Below, piece after piece: positions 52,279 through 60,250 of a stretch of DNA of 64,000 nucleotides. The position numbers and the translations under genes were made by a program. Numbering within the stretch: the first letter of the stretch is position 1; each line of letters starts with the position of its first letter. The stretch is from positions 62,001 through 126,000 of the forward strand of contig CANMDW010000011.1 in NCBI GenBank assembly GCA_947496705.1, written 5' to 3'. This DNA is from an uncultured Aquimarina sp. Its GTDB lineage: Bacteria; Bacteroidota; Bacteroidia; Flavobacteriales; Flavobacteriaceae. A model generated the notes under the pieces. That model searched no databases. It was not told the DNA's origin and saw only the letters and a list, made by a program, of their open reading frames with translations.

Positions 52279-53823
52279 ATGACTAATGATCAAAAAGATC
52301 CTTTGTTTGTTTTGGTAAAATCGCTTTCTAAATCAGAAAAACGGCAGTTTAAGGTATATGTAGGCCGATTGGGTGTAAATACAGATTCTAAATTTCTTGC
52401 ACTTTTTAATCATCTAGATAAAAGTGATACTCTGGATGAGGATCTTATTGTGAAAAAAGGGATTGTCACCAAATTACAACTTTCTAACCTCAAAGCGCAT
52501 CTGTATAAGCAAATATTAATTAGTCTTCGTCTTAGCCCATTGCATCAAAATATACGGTCGCAAATACGTGAACAGCTTGATTTTGCATCAATTTTGTATC
52601 ACAAGGGCTTATATAAACAGAGTTTGAAAATATTAGAAAAAGCAAAGTCACTGGCAAAAGAAAATGAAGAAAATAATATTGCTTATGAGATTGTGGAGCT
52701 CGAGAAAATTATTGAAACTCAATATATAACCAGAAGTATTAATAGCAGGGCAGATGAACTAACCGTCGAGGCCAAAATGCTGAGTATGAAAAATGTACTC
52801 ACCAGTAGATTATCGAATCTTTCGCTTCAGTTATATGGCTTAATGTTGAAAAGCGGCTATGTAAGAAATGATAAAGAACATACCATAATAGCTAACTATT
52901 TTCATAGTAAACTACCCAAATATGAATGGAATATGTTGGGTTTCAGAGAAAAGCTCTGGTTGTATAAGGCTCACCTTTGGTATAGTTTTATAGTTCAGGA
53001 TTTTTTATCCTGTTATAAATACTCAAAAAAATGGGTAGATCTTTTTTATGAACACCCTAAAATGATGATTCAGAACCCGGTATTTTTCTTACGGGGAAAT
53101 CATTATTTGCTCGAGTCTCTGTATCTTATTAAGGATAAAACACAGCTAAAATCTACCTTATTACAGTTTGAAGAAGCTATAGCTAATGATACGTTTCCAA
53201 AGGATGATAATATCGAAGTGTTATCTTTTCAATTCATTTATAATAACAAGTTAAATGTTCACTTTTTGGAAGGCAGTTTTGCTGAAGGAGAATATCTGGT
53301 TGAAGAAATACTTAAAGGGATAGGAGAATTTAAAAACCGCATAGACGATCACCATATTATGGTATTGTATTATAAAATAGGCTGTCTGTATTTTGGAATG
53401 GCAAATCACAGAAAATGTATAGAATATCTGGCTAAGATTATCAACAATAAGACCTTAAAAATGCGTGAAGATTTGATGTGTTTTTCGAGGGTATTAAGCC
53501 TGGTGGCACATTATGAAGCCGGAATGGATTATCATCTGGAAAGCCAACTGAAAGAAACGTATCGATTTTTGCTCAAAATGGATGATTTGCATGAAGTACA
53601 AAAAGAAATGATAAAATTTCTTAAAAATCTGGGAGATATTTATCCACATCAAATAAAAGACGAGTTTAAAAAACTTCACAATACACTGAAGCAATATGAA
53701 GATCATCCTTATGAAAAAAGAGCCTTTTTGTATTTAGACATTCTTTCATGGTTAGAAAGTAATATCGAAGGAAGACCAGTTGCCGATATTATAAAAGAAA
53801 AATCTAAAAAACTAATACGATAA
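52279..53823 (+). CDS. Conserved helical repeat protein of unknown function
   Basis: A 514-residue soluble protein made almost wholly of amphipathic helices, probably TPR-like (ASILYHKGLYKQSLKILEKA at about 107-126, YYKIGCLYFGMANHRKCIEY further on). There is no signal or enzyme motif. The N-terminus (LVKSLSKSEKRQFKVYVGRL) is the most conserved-looking part. Divergent from the leucine operon. Function unknown. Confidence 0.75.
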   Translation: MTNDQKDPLFVLVKSLSKSEKRQFKVYVGRLGVNTDSKFLALFNHLDKSDTLDEDLIVKKGIVTKLQLSNLKAHLYKQILISLRLSPLHQNIRSQIREQLDFASILYHKGLYKQSLKILEKAKSLAKENEENNIAYEIVELEKIIETQYITRSINSRADELTVEAKMLSMKNVLTSRLSNLSLQLYGLMLKSGYVRNDKEHTIIANYFHSKLPKYEWNMLGFREKLWLYKAHLWYSFIVQDFLSCYKYSKKWVDLFYEHPKMMIQNPVFFLRGNHYLLESLYLIKDKTQLKSTLLQFEEAIANDTFPKDDNIEVLSFQFIYNNKLNVHFLEGSFAEGEYLVEEILKGIGEFKNRIDDHHIMVLYYKIGCLYFGMANHRKCIEYLAKIINNKTLKMREDLMCFSRVLSLVAHYEAGMDYHLESQLKETYRFLLKMDDLHEVQKEMIKFLKNLGDIYPHQIKDEFKKLHNTLKQYEDHPYEKRAFLYLDILSWLESNIEGRPVADIIKEKSKKLIR

Positions 53824-53878
53824 ATGATCATTGTTTTTAAAATAAAAGATTAAAAAACAAAAGGAAACTACTAGAAAT

Positions 53879-54724
53879 CTAACTGTTTGAAGAAATCTTT
53901 TTTAAGTATGATGGTTCAATCCATTTTTTATAAATAAAATATTCTAATAATGGTATACTTATTAGTATAAGTAATAAAATCAAAAGTGATTTAACCATTG
54001 AGTGATATTGAGAGCTTAATAAAGAATCGGACCAATCCGTGAGTTTATTTGTTATAGCCTGTTCAATGTCTTTATATCCTGTAACCAACATTATATCCAT
54101 TACAGTACTAAATTCGTCATACGGCAATGATTCGTTAATGTTTATATGTTTTCCAGATACAGTAATCATTCCATAGATTACCATTTTGTAGATGTCCTCT
54201 CCATATTTTTCTATTAAATATGATGAAGCTTTATTTTTAGTGTTATCTATTAATGAATTTCCTGTACCGTGTTTTTGTACAAAATCTTTAATCGACTCAA
54301 CAAGAATATTACTACCGTCTTTGGTGGCGATGGCAGATTGTTGAATGCCTTTAATGAATATGTTTTTACTTTCTTCTGATTCAAAAGAAAAATCGAGTAC
54401 ACCATGAAAAATACCAGATACGATAGACGCTTTTTCTTTATGTAGAATTTTGTACACACCTCTTGTAAGTCCAATCTGTCCAAATAAATAAAGGAAACCA
54501 AGGATAAGCAAAGGAATGTATAGTTTTACAGCCCAATTATAATATTTGGGTTTTCTTATAAAGATTTGTTTTTTTGATAGGATTACAATGTATAGAATCG
54601 ATAAGATAAATCCAATAAACAAGAACAGTATACAATTAAAAAGTAATGTTCCAGAATGAGGTAAGATTATATCTTTAAAAATACTCCATAGTTTTAGCCA
54701 GTCTATATTTTTTATAGATTCCAT
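53879..54724 (-). CDS. Hypothetical membrane protein
   Basis: A 281-residue protein; ATG at 54724 used (a TTG at 54733 is possible). Membrane segments lie at about 26-50, 66-85 and 250-270, leaving a large extramembrane domain (85-245) that is mostly helical with a KHGTGNS turn. No family recognised. Converges with the helical repeat gene and is divergent from the EamA gene. Confidence 0.62.
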   Translation of the reverse strand: MESIKNIDWLKLWSIFKDIILPHSGTLLFNCILFLFIGFILSILYIVILSKKQIFIRKPKYYNWAVKLYIPLLILGFLYLFGQIGLTRGVYKILHKEKASIVSGIFHGVLDFSFESEESKNIFIKGIQQSAIATKDGSNILVESIKDFVQKHGTGNSLIDNTKNKASSYLIEKYGEDIYKMVIYGMITVSGKHININESLPYDEFSTVMDIMLVTGYKDIEQAITNKLTDWSDSLLSSQYHSMVKSLLILLLILISIPLLEYFIYKKWIEPSYLKKISSNS

Positions 54725-54868
54725 ATTTTGCAATTAGAGTGATGCGTTTTACACTACTTAAGTTTAAAATTTGACAAAAAATAGTAAAAGTATATCAAAT
54801 AGTGGATTGTTTTAGGTGTATTTTTATTTGGATTATGCATTTTTGTGATCAATTTAATAAACTGATTT

Positions 54869-55726
54869 TTGCAAACAAACAGACATTTCCGTAATATTCT
54901 TGAATTAAACCTGGCGATGCTCTTTGTGAGTACTTCGGGCGCTTTGGGAAGATATATTGATATGCCGGTACCGGTGATTATCTGTTTTAGAGCACTATTT
55001 GCCGGAATATTATTGTATATCTTTTGCCGTTGGAAAGGAATCTCATTCAAAACAAGTAGTAAAGATCGCCCTATGATTATTTTGAGTGGAATTTTGATGG
55101 GATTACATTGGGTGACCTATTTTTATTCATTAAAGCTATCCAACGTAGCTATCGGAATGTTATCTATATTTACATATCCTGTCATAACAGCCTTGTTAGA
55201 ACCTGTTTTATTGAAAACACGATTTCAGAAAGTACATTTACTTTTGGCGCTTTTGGTATTAATAGGTATTTATTTTCTGGTGCCAGATCTTGATTTTAGT
55301 AATTCGTATACAAAAGCTGTGGGATTGGGTATTTTATCGGCTTTATGTTATTCGTTGCGCAATATTATCACAAAAACCAAGGCGAGTACTTATAATGGCT
55401 CTGTATTGATGTGGTATCAATTAGTAGTTGTTAGTGCTTTTTTATTACCCTTTTTGTTTATTATGAATAGTTCTGGGATTAAAGATCAATGGATATCCAC
55501 ACTAGTACTGGCTTTATTAACTACTGCAATAGGCCATACATTGTTTATAGCAAGTTTTAAACGGTTTTCTATTACAACAGCAAGTATTATTAGTAGTGTG
55601 CAACCAGTGTATGGTATTATTATCGGAATGATTTTTTTAGGTGAAATCCCGGTATTGTCAACAATTATTGGTGGGGTTTTGATATTAACTTCAGTGGTGA
55701 TTGAAAGTGTGAGAACGTATAAGTAG
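54869..55726 (+). CDS. EamA/DMT family transporter
   Basis: A 285-residue permease with ten membrane segments in two EamA halves (about 12-132 and 150-280). TTG at 54869 is the start: a stop lies two codons upstream, and the first ATG (54917) would cut the first helix. The second half holds the TTAIGHTLFIASFKR pattern. It exports or imports small metabolites; substrate unknown. Monocistronic. Confidence 0.88.
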   Translation: MQTNRHFRNILELNLAMLFVSTSGALGRYIDMPVPVIICFRALFAGILLYIFCRWKGISFKTSSKDRPMIILSGILMGLHWVTYFYSLKLSNVAIGMLSIFTYPVITALLEPVLLKTRFQKVHLLLALLVLIGIYFLVPDLDFSNSYTKAVGLGILSALCYSLRNIITKTKASTYNGSVLMWYQLVVVSAFLLPFLFIMNSSGIKDQWISTLVLALLTTAIGHTLFIASFKRFSITTASIISSVQPVYGIIIGMIFLGEIPVLSTIIGGVLILTSVVIESVRTYK

Positions 55727-55842
55727 TGCAGAGGTTTGCATGCGATGGATGTGCTTCTCTTTGAAAAAGCCCTTAGTCTCCATAGAGGACTTAACATTTC
55801 CTATATGGTCAACTATATTTTTATGAATGTGTGAAATTAAAA

Positions 55843-56541
55843 CTACATAACACAACCGTCCCAAACAGCATCAGGTGGAGGAGGAGCAATGATAGTTACT
55901 AATTCTTTTTTAACAGGGTGTGTAAAAGTCAATTTCCTGGCGTGTAGATGAATACCTCCGTCTTTATTGCTGCGATCGGCTCCGTATTTCAGGTCTCCCT
56001 TGATTACACATCCAATACTGGAAAGTTGAGATCGTATCTGATGATGGCGACCTGTGTGCAGATCTATTTCTAGCAAGTAGTAATTATTCAATTCTTTGAT
56101 CACTTTGTAATCTAACACTGCTTTTTTACTATCGGGTACTTCATTAATATGAGCATAGGATTTGTTTTGTTTTGGATTGCGTTTAAGCCAGTGTACCAGG
56201 GTGTCATTTTTTTTAGGAGGATGGTTTTTTACAACGGCCCAATAGGTTTTTTGCGCTTCCTTATTGGCAAATAGTTTATTGAGCCTGGGTAAGGCTTTAC
56301 TTGTTCGGGAAAACACTACTATACCACTGGTAGGTCGATCTAGCCGGTGTACAACACCTAGATATACTGCTCCGGGTTTGTTATATTTTTCTGCAATATA
56401 TTCTTTAACCACTTCGCTAAGGGGCTTATCTCCTGTTTTATCTCCTTGTACAATATCTCCCGGACGTTTATTGATAATAATAATATGATTGTCCTCATAA
56501 AGGAGCTGAAGGTTGGATTTGCTGGAAAGGATTTTTGCCAC
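55843..56541 (-). CDS. RluA-family RNA pseudouridine synthase
   Basis: A 232-residue pseudouridine synthase. VVHRLDRPTSGIVVF holds the catalytic Asp68; DLHTGRHHQIRSQL (about 160-173) and GGIHLHARKLTFTHP are the other RluA motifs. No S4 domain, so it is a short RluA/RluC-like enzyme acting on 23S rRNA or tRNA. The start is a GTG at 56541 that lies inside a small dispersed repeat, which may have replaced the original 5' end; the exact start is uncertain. Confidence 0.87.
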   Translation of the reverse strand: MAKILSSKSNLQLLYEDNHIIIINKRPGDIVQGDKTGDKPLSEVVKEYIAEKYNKPGAVYLGVVHRLDRPTSGIVVFSRTSKALPRLNKLFANKEAQKTYWAVVKNHPPKKNDTLVHWLKRNPKQNKSYAHINEVPDSKKAVLDYKVIKELNNYYLLEIDLHTGRHHQIRSQLSSIGCVIKGDLKYGADRSNKDGGIHLHARKLTFTHPVKKELVTIIAPPPPDAVWDGCVM

Positions 56542-56562
56542 GAATGCACGAATGTTTTTTAA
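56537..56562. repeat. Small dispersed repeat at the rluA-like start
   Basis: GCCACGAATGCACGAATG plus T run; the partner of 48793-48817. It covers the GTG start of the pseudouridine synthase gene. Confidence 0.5.
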
Positions 56563-56613
56563 AGTCTTCCCTTTGGGAACCTCCCTGGCAGTCAGACAGG
56601 GATTATGATTGGT

Positions 56614-57432
56614 TTAATATTGCTCACTTTCATTAGGAAAATCAACCGATTTTACATCGGTAACATACTGTTTGAAGGCATTGGTCATTTCGGAATACAG
56701 ATCCAAATAACGTCTCAAGAAACGCGGATTAAACTCATGTGTCATACCCAACATATCATGAGTGACCAGTACCTGGCCATCTGCCCCATTACCTGCCCCG
56801 ATACCAATAATAGGTATTGTCAGGCTTTCTGCTACCTCTTTGGCGAGCTTGGCAGGAACTTTTTCTATTACGATGGCAAAACACCCTGCTTTCTCAAGCA
56901 TAAGAGCGTCTTCTTTTAGTTTTTCTGCTTCTTCTTCCTCTTTGGCACGTACCGTATAGGTTCCGAATTTATAAATAGACTGTGGTGTTAAACCCAAATG
57001 TCCCATCACCGGAATTCCTGCATTAAGGATTCTTTTGATAGATTCTTTTACTTCTTTGCCTCCTTCCAGTTTTACGGCATGCCCTCCCGATTCTTTCATG
57101 ATTCTTATGGCAGAGCGCAACGCTTCCTTTGGATCACTCTGGTAGCTTCCAAAAGGTAAATCTACAACAACAAGTGCACGATCAATTGCTCTGATGACCG
57201 AAGAGGCGTGATAAATCATTTGATCTAAAGTAATAGGTAATGTGGTTTCATGGCCAGCCATCACATTAGACGCAGAATCACCCACAAGAATTACATCTAC
57301 TCCGGCACCATCTACGATTTTTGCCATAGTATAATCATAAGCAGTCAACATAGAAATTTTTTCTCCATTGGCTTTCATATCCACCAGGGACTTTACCGTT
57401 ACGCGTTTATAATCTTTTTTTGCTGTAGACAT
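56614..57432 (-). CDS. panB: 3-methyl-2-oxobutanoate hydroxymethyltransferase
   Basis: A 272-residue TIM-barrel enzyme of pantothenate synthesis, converting 2-oxoisovalerate to ketopantoate with methylene-tetrahydrofolate. LTAYDYTMAKIVDGAGVDVI (29-48), LVGDSASNVMAGHETTLPIT (49-68, metal-binding Asp) and VMGHLGLTPQS (about 133) are conserved. It shares 2-oxoisovalerate with leuA, but the genes are 4.5 kb apart and independent. It may be co-transcribed with the pseudouridine synthase gene downstream. Confidence 0.96.
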   Translation of the reverse strand: MSTAKKDYKRVTVKSLVDMKANGEKISMLTAYDYTMAKIVDGAGVDVILVGDSASNVMAGHETTLPITLDQMIYHASSVIRAIDRALVVVDLPFGSYQSDPKEALRSAIRIMKESGGHAVKLEGGKEVKESIKRILNAGIPVMGHLGLTPQSIYKFGTYTVRAKEEEEAEKLKEDALMLEKAGCFAIVIEKVPAKLAKEVAESLTIPIIGIGAGNGADGQVLVTHDMLGMTHEFNPRFLRRYLDLYSEMTNAFKQYVTDVKSVDFPNESEQY

Positions 57433-57452
57433 CTTGTGTTATTTTTATAGGA

Positions 57453-57521
57453 GAACTCATTTAAACTTTTTCGTTTCAATTCTACCTGTCGGCAGACAGG
57501 CAAAAAAGTTTAAATGAGTTC
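57453..57521. repeat. 69-bp inverted-repeat element, GAACTCATTT family (copy D)
   Basis: GAACTCATTTAAACTTTTT at the left and AAAAAGTTTAAATGAGTTC at the right are perfect inverted copies. The centre has CCTGTCGGCAGACAGG. Its right half is nearly identical to the right half of copy E (62644-62876), apart from the outer eight bases. Confidence 0.78.
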
Positions 57522-57638
57522 GGATTGTAAAAGTAATCAATTACAGATATGGTAACAAGTGTAATCTGCTTTTGATTTTCCTTAAATTTATGGAAGTAAA
57601 ACTGAATCATTTAAACTTTTCGCCTTCAGACAAAAAGG

Positions 57639-57773
57639 ATGCACGACAAATTTCTCCTTTTCCAGCTTTGGGCATGACCACAAGGGTCGGGTCTGCCTGG
57701 CGGTCACAGGGCAGATCTGTTAGGCGGGTCTCACGCAAATTTTTAGTACTAAAAAGGAAATTTGTAGTACACT
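57639..57773. repeat. 135-bp inverted-repeat element, TACGACAAATTT family (copy H)
   Basis: GCACGACAAATTTCTCCTTT at the left and AAAAGGAAATTTGTAGTAC at the right pair with few mismatches; the interior is GC-rich with TTAGGCGGGTC. The right end supplies the TTTG that serves as a -33 box for the RNA at 57797. Confidence 0.68.
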
Positions 57774-57792
57774 CATTAAAACTGTATTTTTG
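57762..57792 (+). promoter_or_regulatory. Promoter of the candidate structured RNA
   Basis: TTG (57762-57764) and TATTTTTG (57785-57792) are 20 bases apart, a full -33/-7 match. The predicted start, about five bases on, is the first base of the outer RNA stem. Confidence 0.65.
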
Positions 57793-57796
57793 CAAT

Positions 57797-57890
57797 CACT
57801 GGTGCTAAGTCAAAGCTGAAATGACGTATAAGGCAATACGTCTTTTATGGCAGGTTTAGGTTTTGGCTTGACTTAACACCAGCTGTTTTC
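57797..57890 (+). ncRNA. Candidate structured small RNA, possibly 6S-like
   Basis: An 84-base segment (57799-57882) folds into an outer stem, CTGGTGCTAAGTCAA with TTGACTTAACACCAG, a large asymmetric open region (TGAAAT on one side, about 23 bases on the other) and an apical hairpin GACGTAT-AAGGCA-ATACGTC (57823-57842). A strong promoter ends exactly before the stem, and CTGTTTTC follows. A closing stem, central bubble and terminal hairpin is the layout of 6S RNA, which imitates an open promoter to bind RNA polymerase. It is shorter than usual and I cannot run a covariance search. The rest of the gap 57433-58008 holds the two inverted-repeat elements and AT-rich DNA. Confidence 0.5.
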
Positions 57891-58008
57891 ACTTTCAAAC
57901 AATAGCCTAAAAAAGAAGGTTTTATGTAATAGTCTTGATTCCGGTAGCGAAGCAGTCTAGTTTCTTTATCTGGACAATACTATTTTATAATTTCAAAAAA
58001 ATAAACTT

Positions 58009-58488
58009 ATGTATAAATTATCAGTATTGGTTATTCTGTTCTTCTCTTTTAATATCATTGCGCAGAAAGACGCTTCCAAAGATGATACGAATCTGTATAA
58101 GAAACAGGTAAAAGAAACTATTCTAGAATTTTTTGAAGGTTTTCATTCAGGAGATACTACCAAAATGAAAAAGACCATGGATCAAAATATGGTAATGCAA
58201 ACCATAGTTAAGACCAAAGAAGGAACGATAAAAACAAGAAAGGCAAATGTCGAAAAATTCCTGACAGCTATAAAGAACAGACCGGCAGAGCAGCAATGGG
58301 ATGAGCGTTTATTGTTATTTAAAATTGATGCCGATTCGGCAATAGCGAATGCATGGACTCCCTATGAGTTTTATCTTAATAGAGATTTCAGTCATTGTGG
58401 AGTGAATATTTTTCAATTATTTAATGATGGCAGTTCCTGGAAAATTATTGCTATAGCAGATACGCGGTATAGAGAAGGATGTAAGTAG
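58009..58488 (+). CDS. Exported NTF2-like (lumazine-binding/DUF4440-type) protein
   Basis: A 159-residue exported protein (signal 1-18, cleavage at IIA-Q). The mature part shows an NTF2-like cone: the helix ETILEFFEGFHSGDTTKMKK (about 36-55), strands MVMQTIVKTKEGTIKTRK and SAIANAWTPYEFYL, and the end SSWKIIAIADTRY. Proteins of this group bind small ligands or act as dehydratase-like enzymes. Function unknown. Confidence 0.8.
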   Translation: MYKLSVLVILFFSFNIIAQKDASKDDTNLYKKQVKETILEFFEGFHSGDTTKMKKTMDQNMVMQTIVKTKEGTIKTRKANVEKFLTAIKNRPAEQQWDERLLLFKIDADSAIANAWTPYEFYLNRDFSHCGVNIFQLFNDGSSWKIIAIADTRYREGCK

Positions 58489-58596
58489 TGGTGAATTTGT
58501 GAGGGGTGAGATACTCAAGAATTTAAGCAATAGGCTGTGTCGATTTTATTGGAAACTACCAAACTCAAATACTCACATACTCAAAAACTTCTTGCC

Positions 58597-60021
58597 TTAA
58601 CAATCACTCAAACTTACTTTTACGGCCAGGCCGCCTTCACTGGTTTCTTTATATTTGGTATTCATATCCTTGGCGGTTTCCCACATCGTTTCTATAACTT
58701 TATCCAGCGGAACCTTAGCGTTTGCAGCATCGGTATCCAAAGCCATTTCGCAAGCATTGATAGCTTTAATAGCTCCCATGGCATTTCGTTCTATACATGG
58801 CACCTGCACCAGGCCTGCTATTGGATCACAGGTTAGTCCTAAATGATGTTCCATGGCAATTTCACTGGCCATCAATACCTGTTCGGGAGTACCTCCCATC
58901 AATTCAGTCAGTGCTCCGGCAGCCATAGCAGAAGAAACACCGATCTCGGCCTGACAGCCACCCATTGCTGCAGAAATAGTAGCCCCTTTTTTAAACAAAC
59001 TGCCAATTTCTCCGGCAACCAGCATAAATTGCTTTATATCATCAAAATTGGCGTCGTGATTTTCGATCACCATATAATACATTATTACTGCAGGGATTAC
59101 ACCAGCACTTCCATTGGTGGGAGCAGTTACCACTCTACCCAGGGAAGCATTTACTTCATTCACTGCCAGTGCAAAACAAGAAACCCATTTGAGTATCTGA
59201 CGAAATTTCACTTCGGTATCCCGTATCGCTTCAATCCATTCTGTTGGATTGTTATACAGAGTGGCACCTATTAATTTTTTGTGGGTGTCATAGGCTCTTC
59301 GTCTTACATTTAATCCCCCTGGTAATGTACCCTCGGTATGACAACCTGTGTACATTGATTCTAACATTACCTTCCACACTTGAGAGATTCGCTTATCAAT
59401 TTCATCATCACTTCGCAAAGAGCGTTCGTTTTCCAGAACAATGTCAGATACTTTTTTATTTTTTGATGTACAGTATTCCAAAAGATCGGTAGCTTTTTGT
59501 ATGGGCATAGGAAACTCCTGAAACTTCTCCATTTTTTTCTCTTCTCTTTTTCGATCTTCTTTTACCACAAATCCACCACCAATAGAATAGAAAGAAGAAG
59601 AGATTTTTTTCCCATTTTTCAGTGTGGCATGAAAAGTCATTCCATTTGGATGAAATTCTTTAAATTCTTTATTAAAAATGATTTGGGTTGCAGGGTTAAA
59701 AGAAATATAACAGTCATTATTAAAAAAGAGCTTCTTTTTATTGTTAATATCATCAATAATAGAAGCTATTGCCGAGACATCTATGGTTTGGGGATCGTAG
59801 CCGCATAAGCCTAAAATCACCGCAATGTCTGTGGCATGTCCTTTTCCTGTCAAGGATAAAGACCCGAAAAGATCAATAGTAATAGCATTGACAGATTGAA
59901 ACACATTATCGTCTTTTAATTCGGCAATCCATCTGCGTCCGGCTCGCCAGGGGCCTAAAGTATGTGAGCTTGATGGGCCAACACCTATTTTCAGCATATC
60001 AAAAATACTGATACATTCCAT
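58597..60021 (-). CDS. sdaA: L-serine ammonia-lyase (single chain)
   Basis: A 474-residue iron-sulfur enzyme turning L-serine into pyruvate and ammonia. ISIFDMLKIGVGPSSSHTLG (4-23) is the N-terminal (beta-domain) signature, APTNGSAGVIPAV (about 306) the active-site loop, and the Cys in GGCQAEIG, LTCDPIAG and VPCIERN (about 355-411) ligate the 4Fe-4S cluster. Alpha and beta domains are fused in one chain. Monocistronic. Confidence 0.95.
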   Translation of the reverse strand: MECISIFDMLKIGVGPSSSHTLGPWRAGRRWIAELKDDNVFQSVNAITIDLFGSLSLTGKGHATDIAVILGLCGYDPQTIDVSAIASIIDDINNKKKLFFNNDCYISFNPATQIIFNKEFKEFHPNGMTFHATLKNGKKISSSFYSIGGGFVVKEDRKREEKKMEKFQEFPMPIQKATDLLEYCTSKNKKVSDIVLENERSLRSDDEIDKRISQVWKVMLESMYTGCHTEGTLPGGLNVRRRAYDTHKKLIGATLYNNPTEWIEAIRDTEVKFRQILKWVSCFALAVNEVNASLGRVVTAPTNGSAGVIPAVIMYYMVIENHDANFDDIKQFMLVAGEIGSLFKKGATISAAMGGCQAEIGVSSAMAAGALTELMGGTPEQVLMASEIAMEHHLGLTCDPIAGLVQVPCIERNAMGAIKAINACEMALDTDAANAKVPLDKVIETMWETAKDMNTKYKETSEGGLAVKVSLSDC

Positions 60022-60250
60022 AATTCGTAATTATTGAAACAATTTAAGCAGTAAATATAGTTTTTTGACAATTAATAAATTTCTTTTTTGAAGAATTGTT
60101 GGCGTTGTTTCGTTTTAATTTTTAATGTCAACTTTTATACAAGCTGAAGGGAATATGGTGACATCCTGTCAGAGAGATAGTAATGGCATAATCATTGACC
60201 TTACAGGGTTAAAATATTTCGAACATATAGTATAACAATTTAGTATAAAG

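Noticed and set aside
60022..60250. Search for an HrcA/CIRCE or other heat-shock operator before dnaK
   Set aside because: No inverted repeat of that type is visible; the 229 bases are AT-rich with no clear signal.
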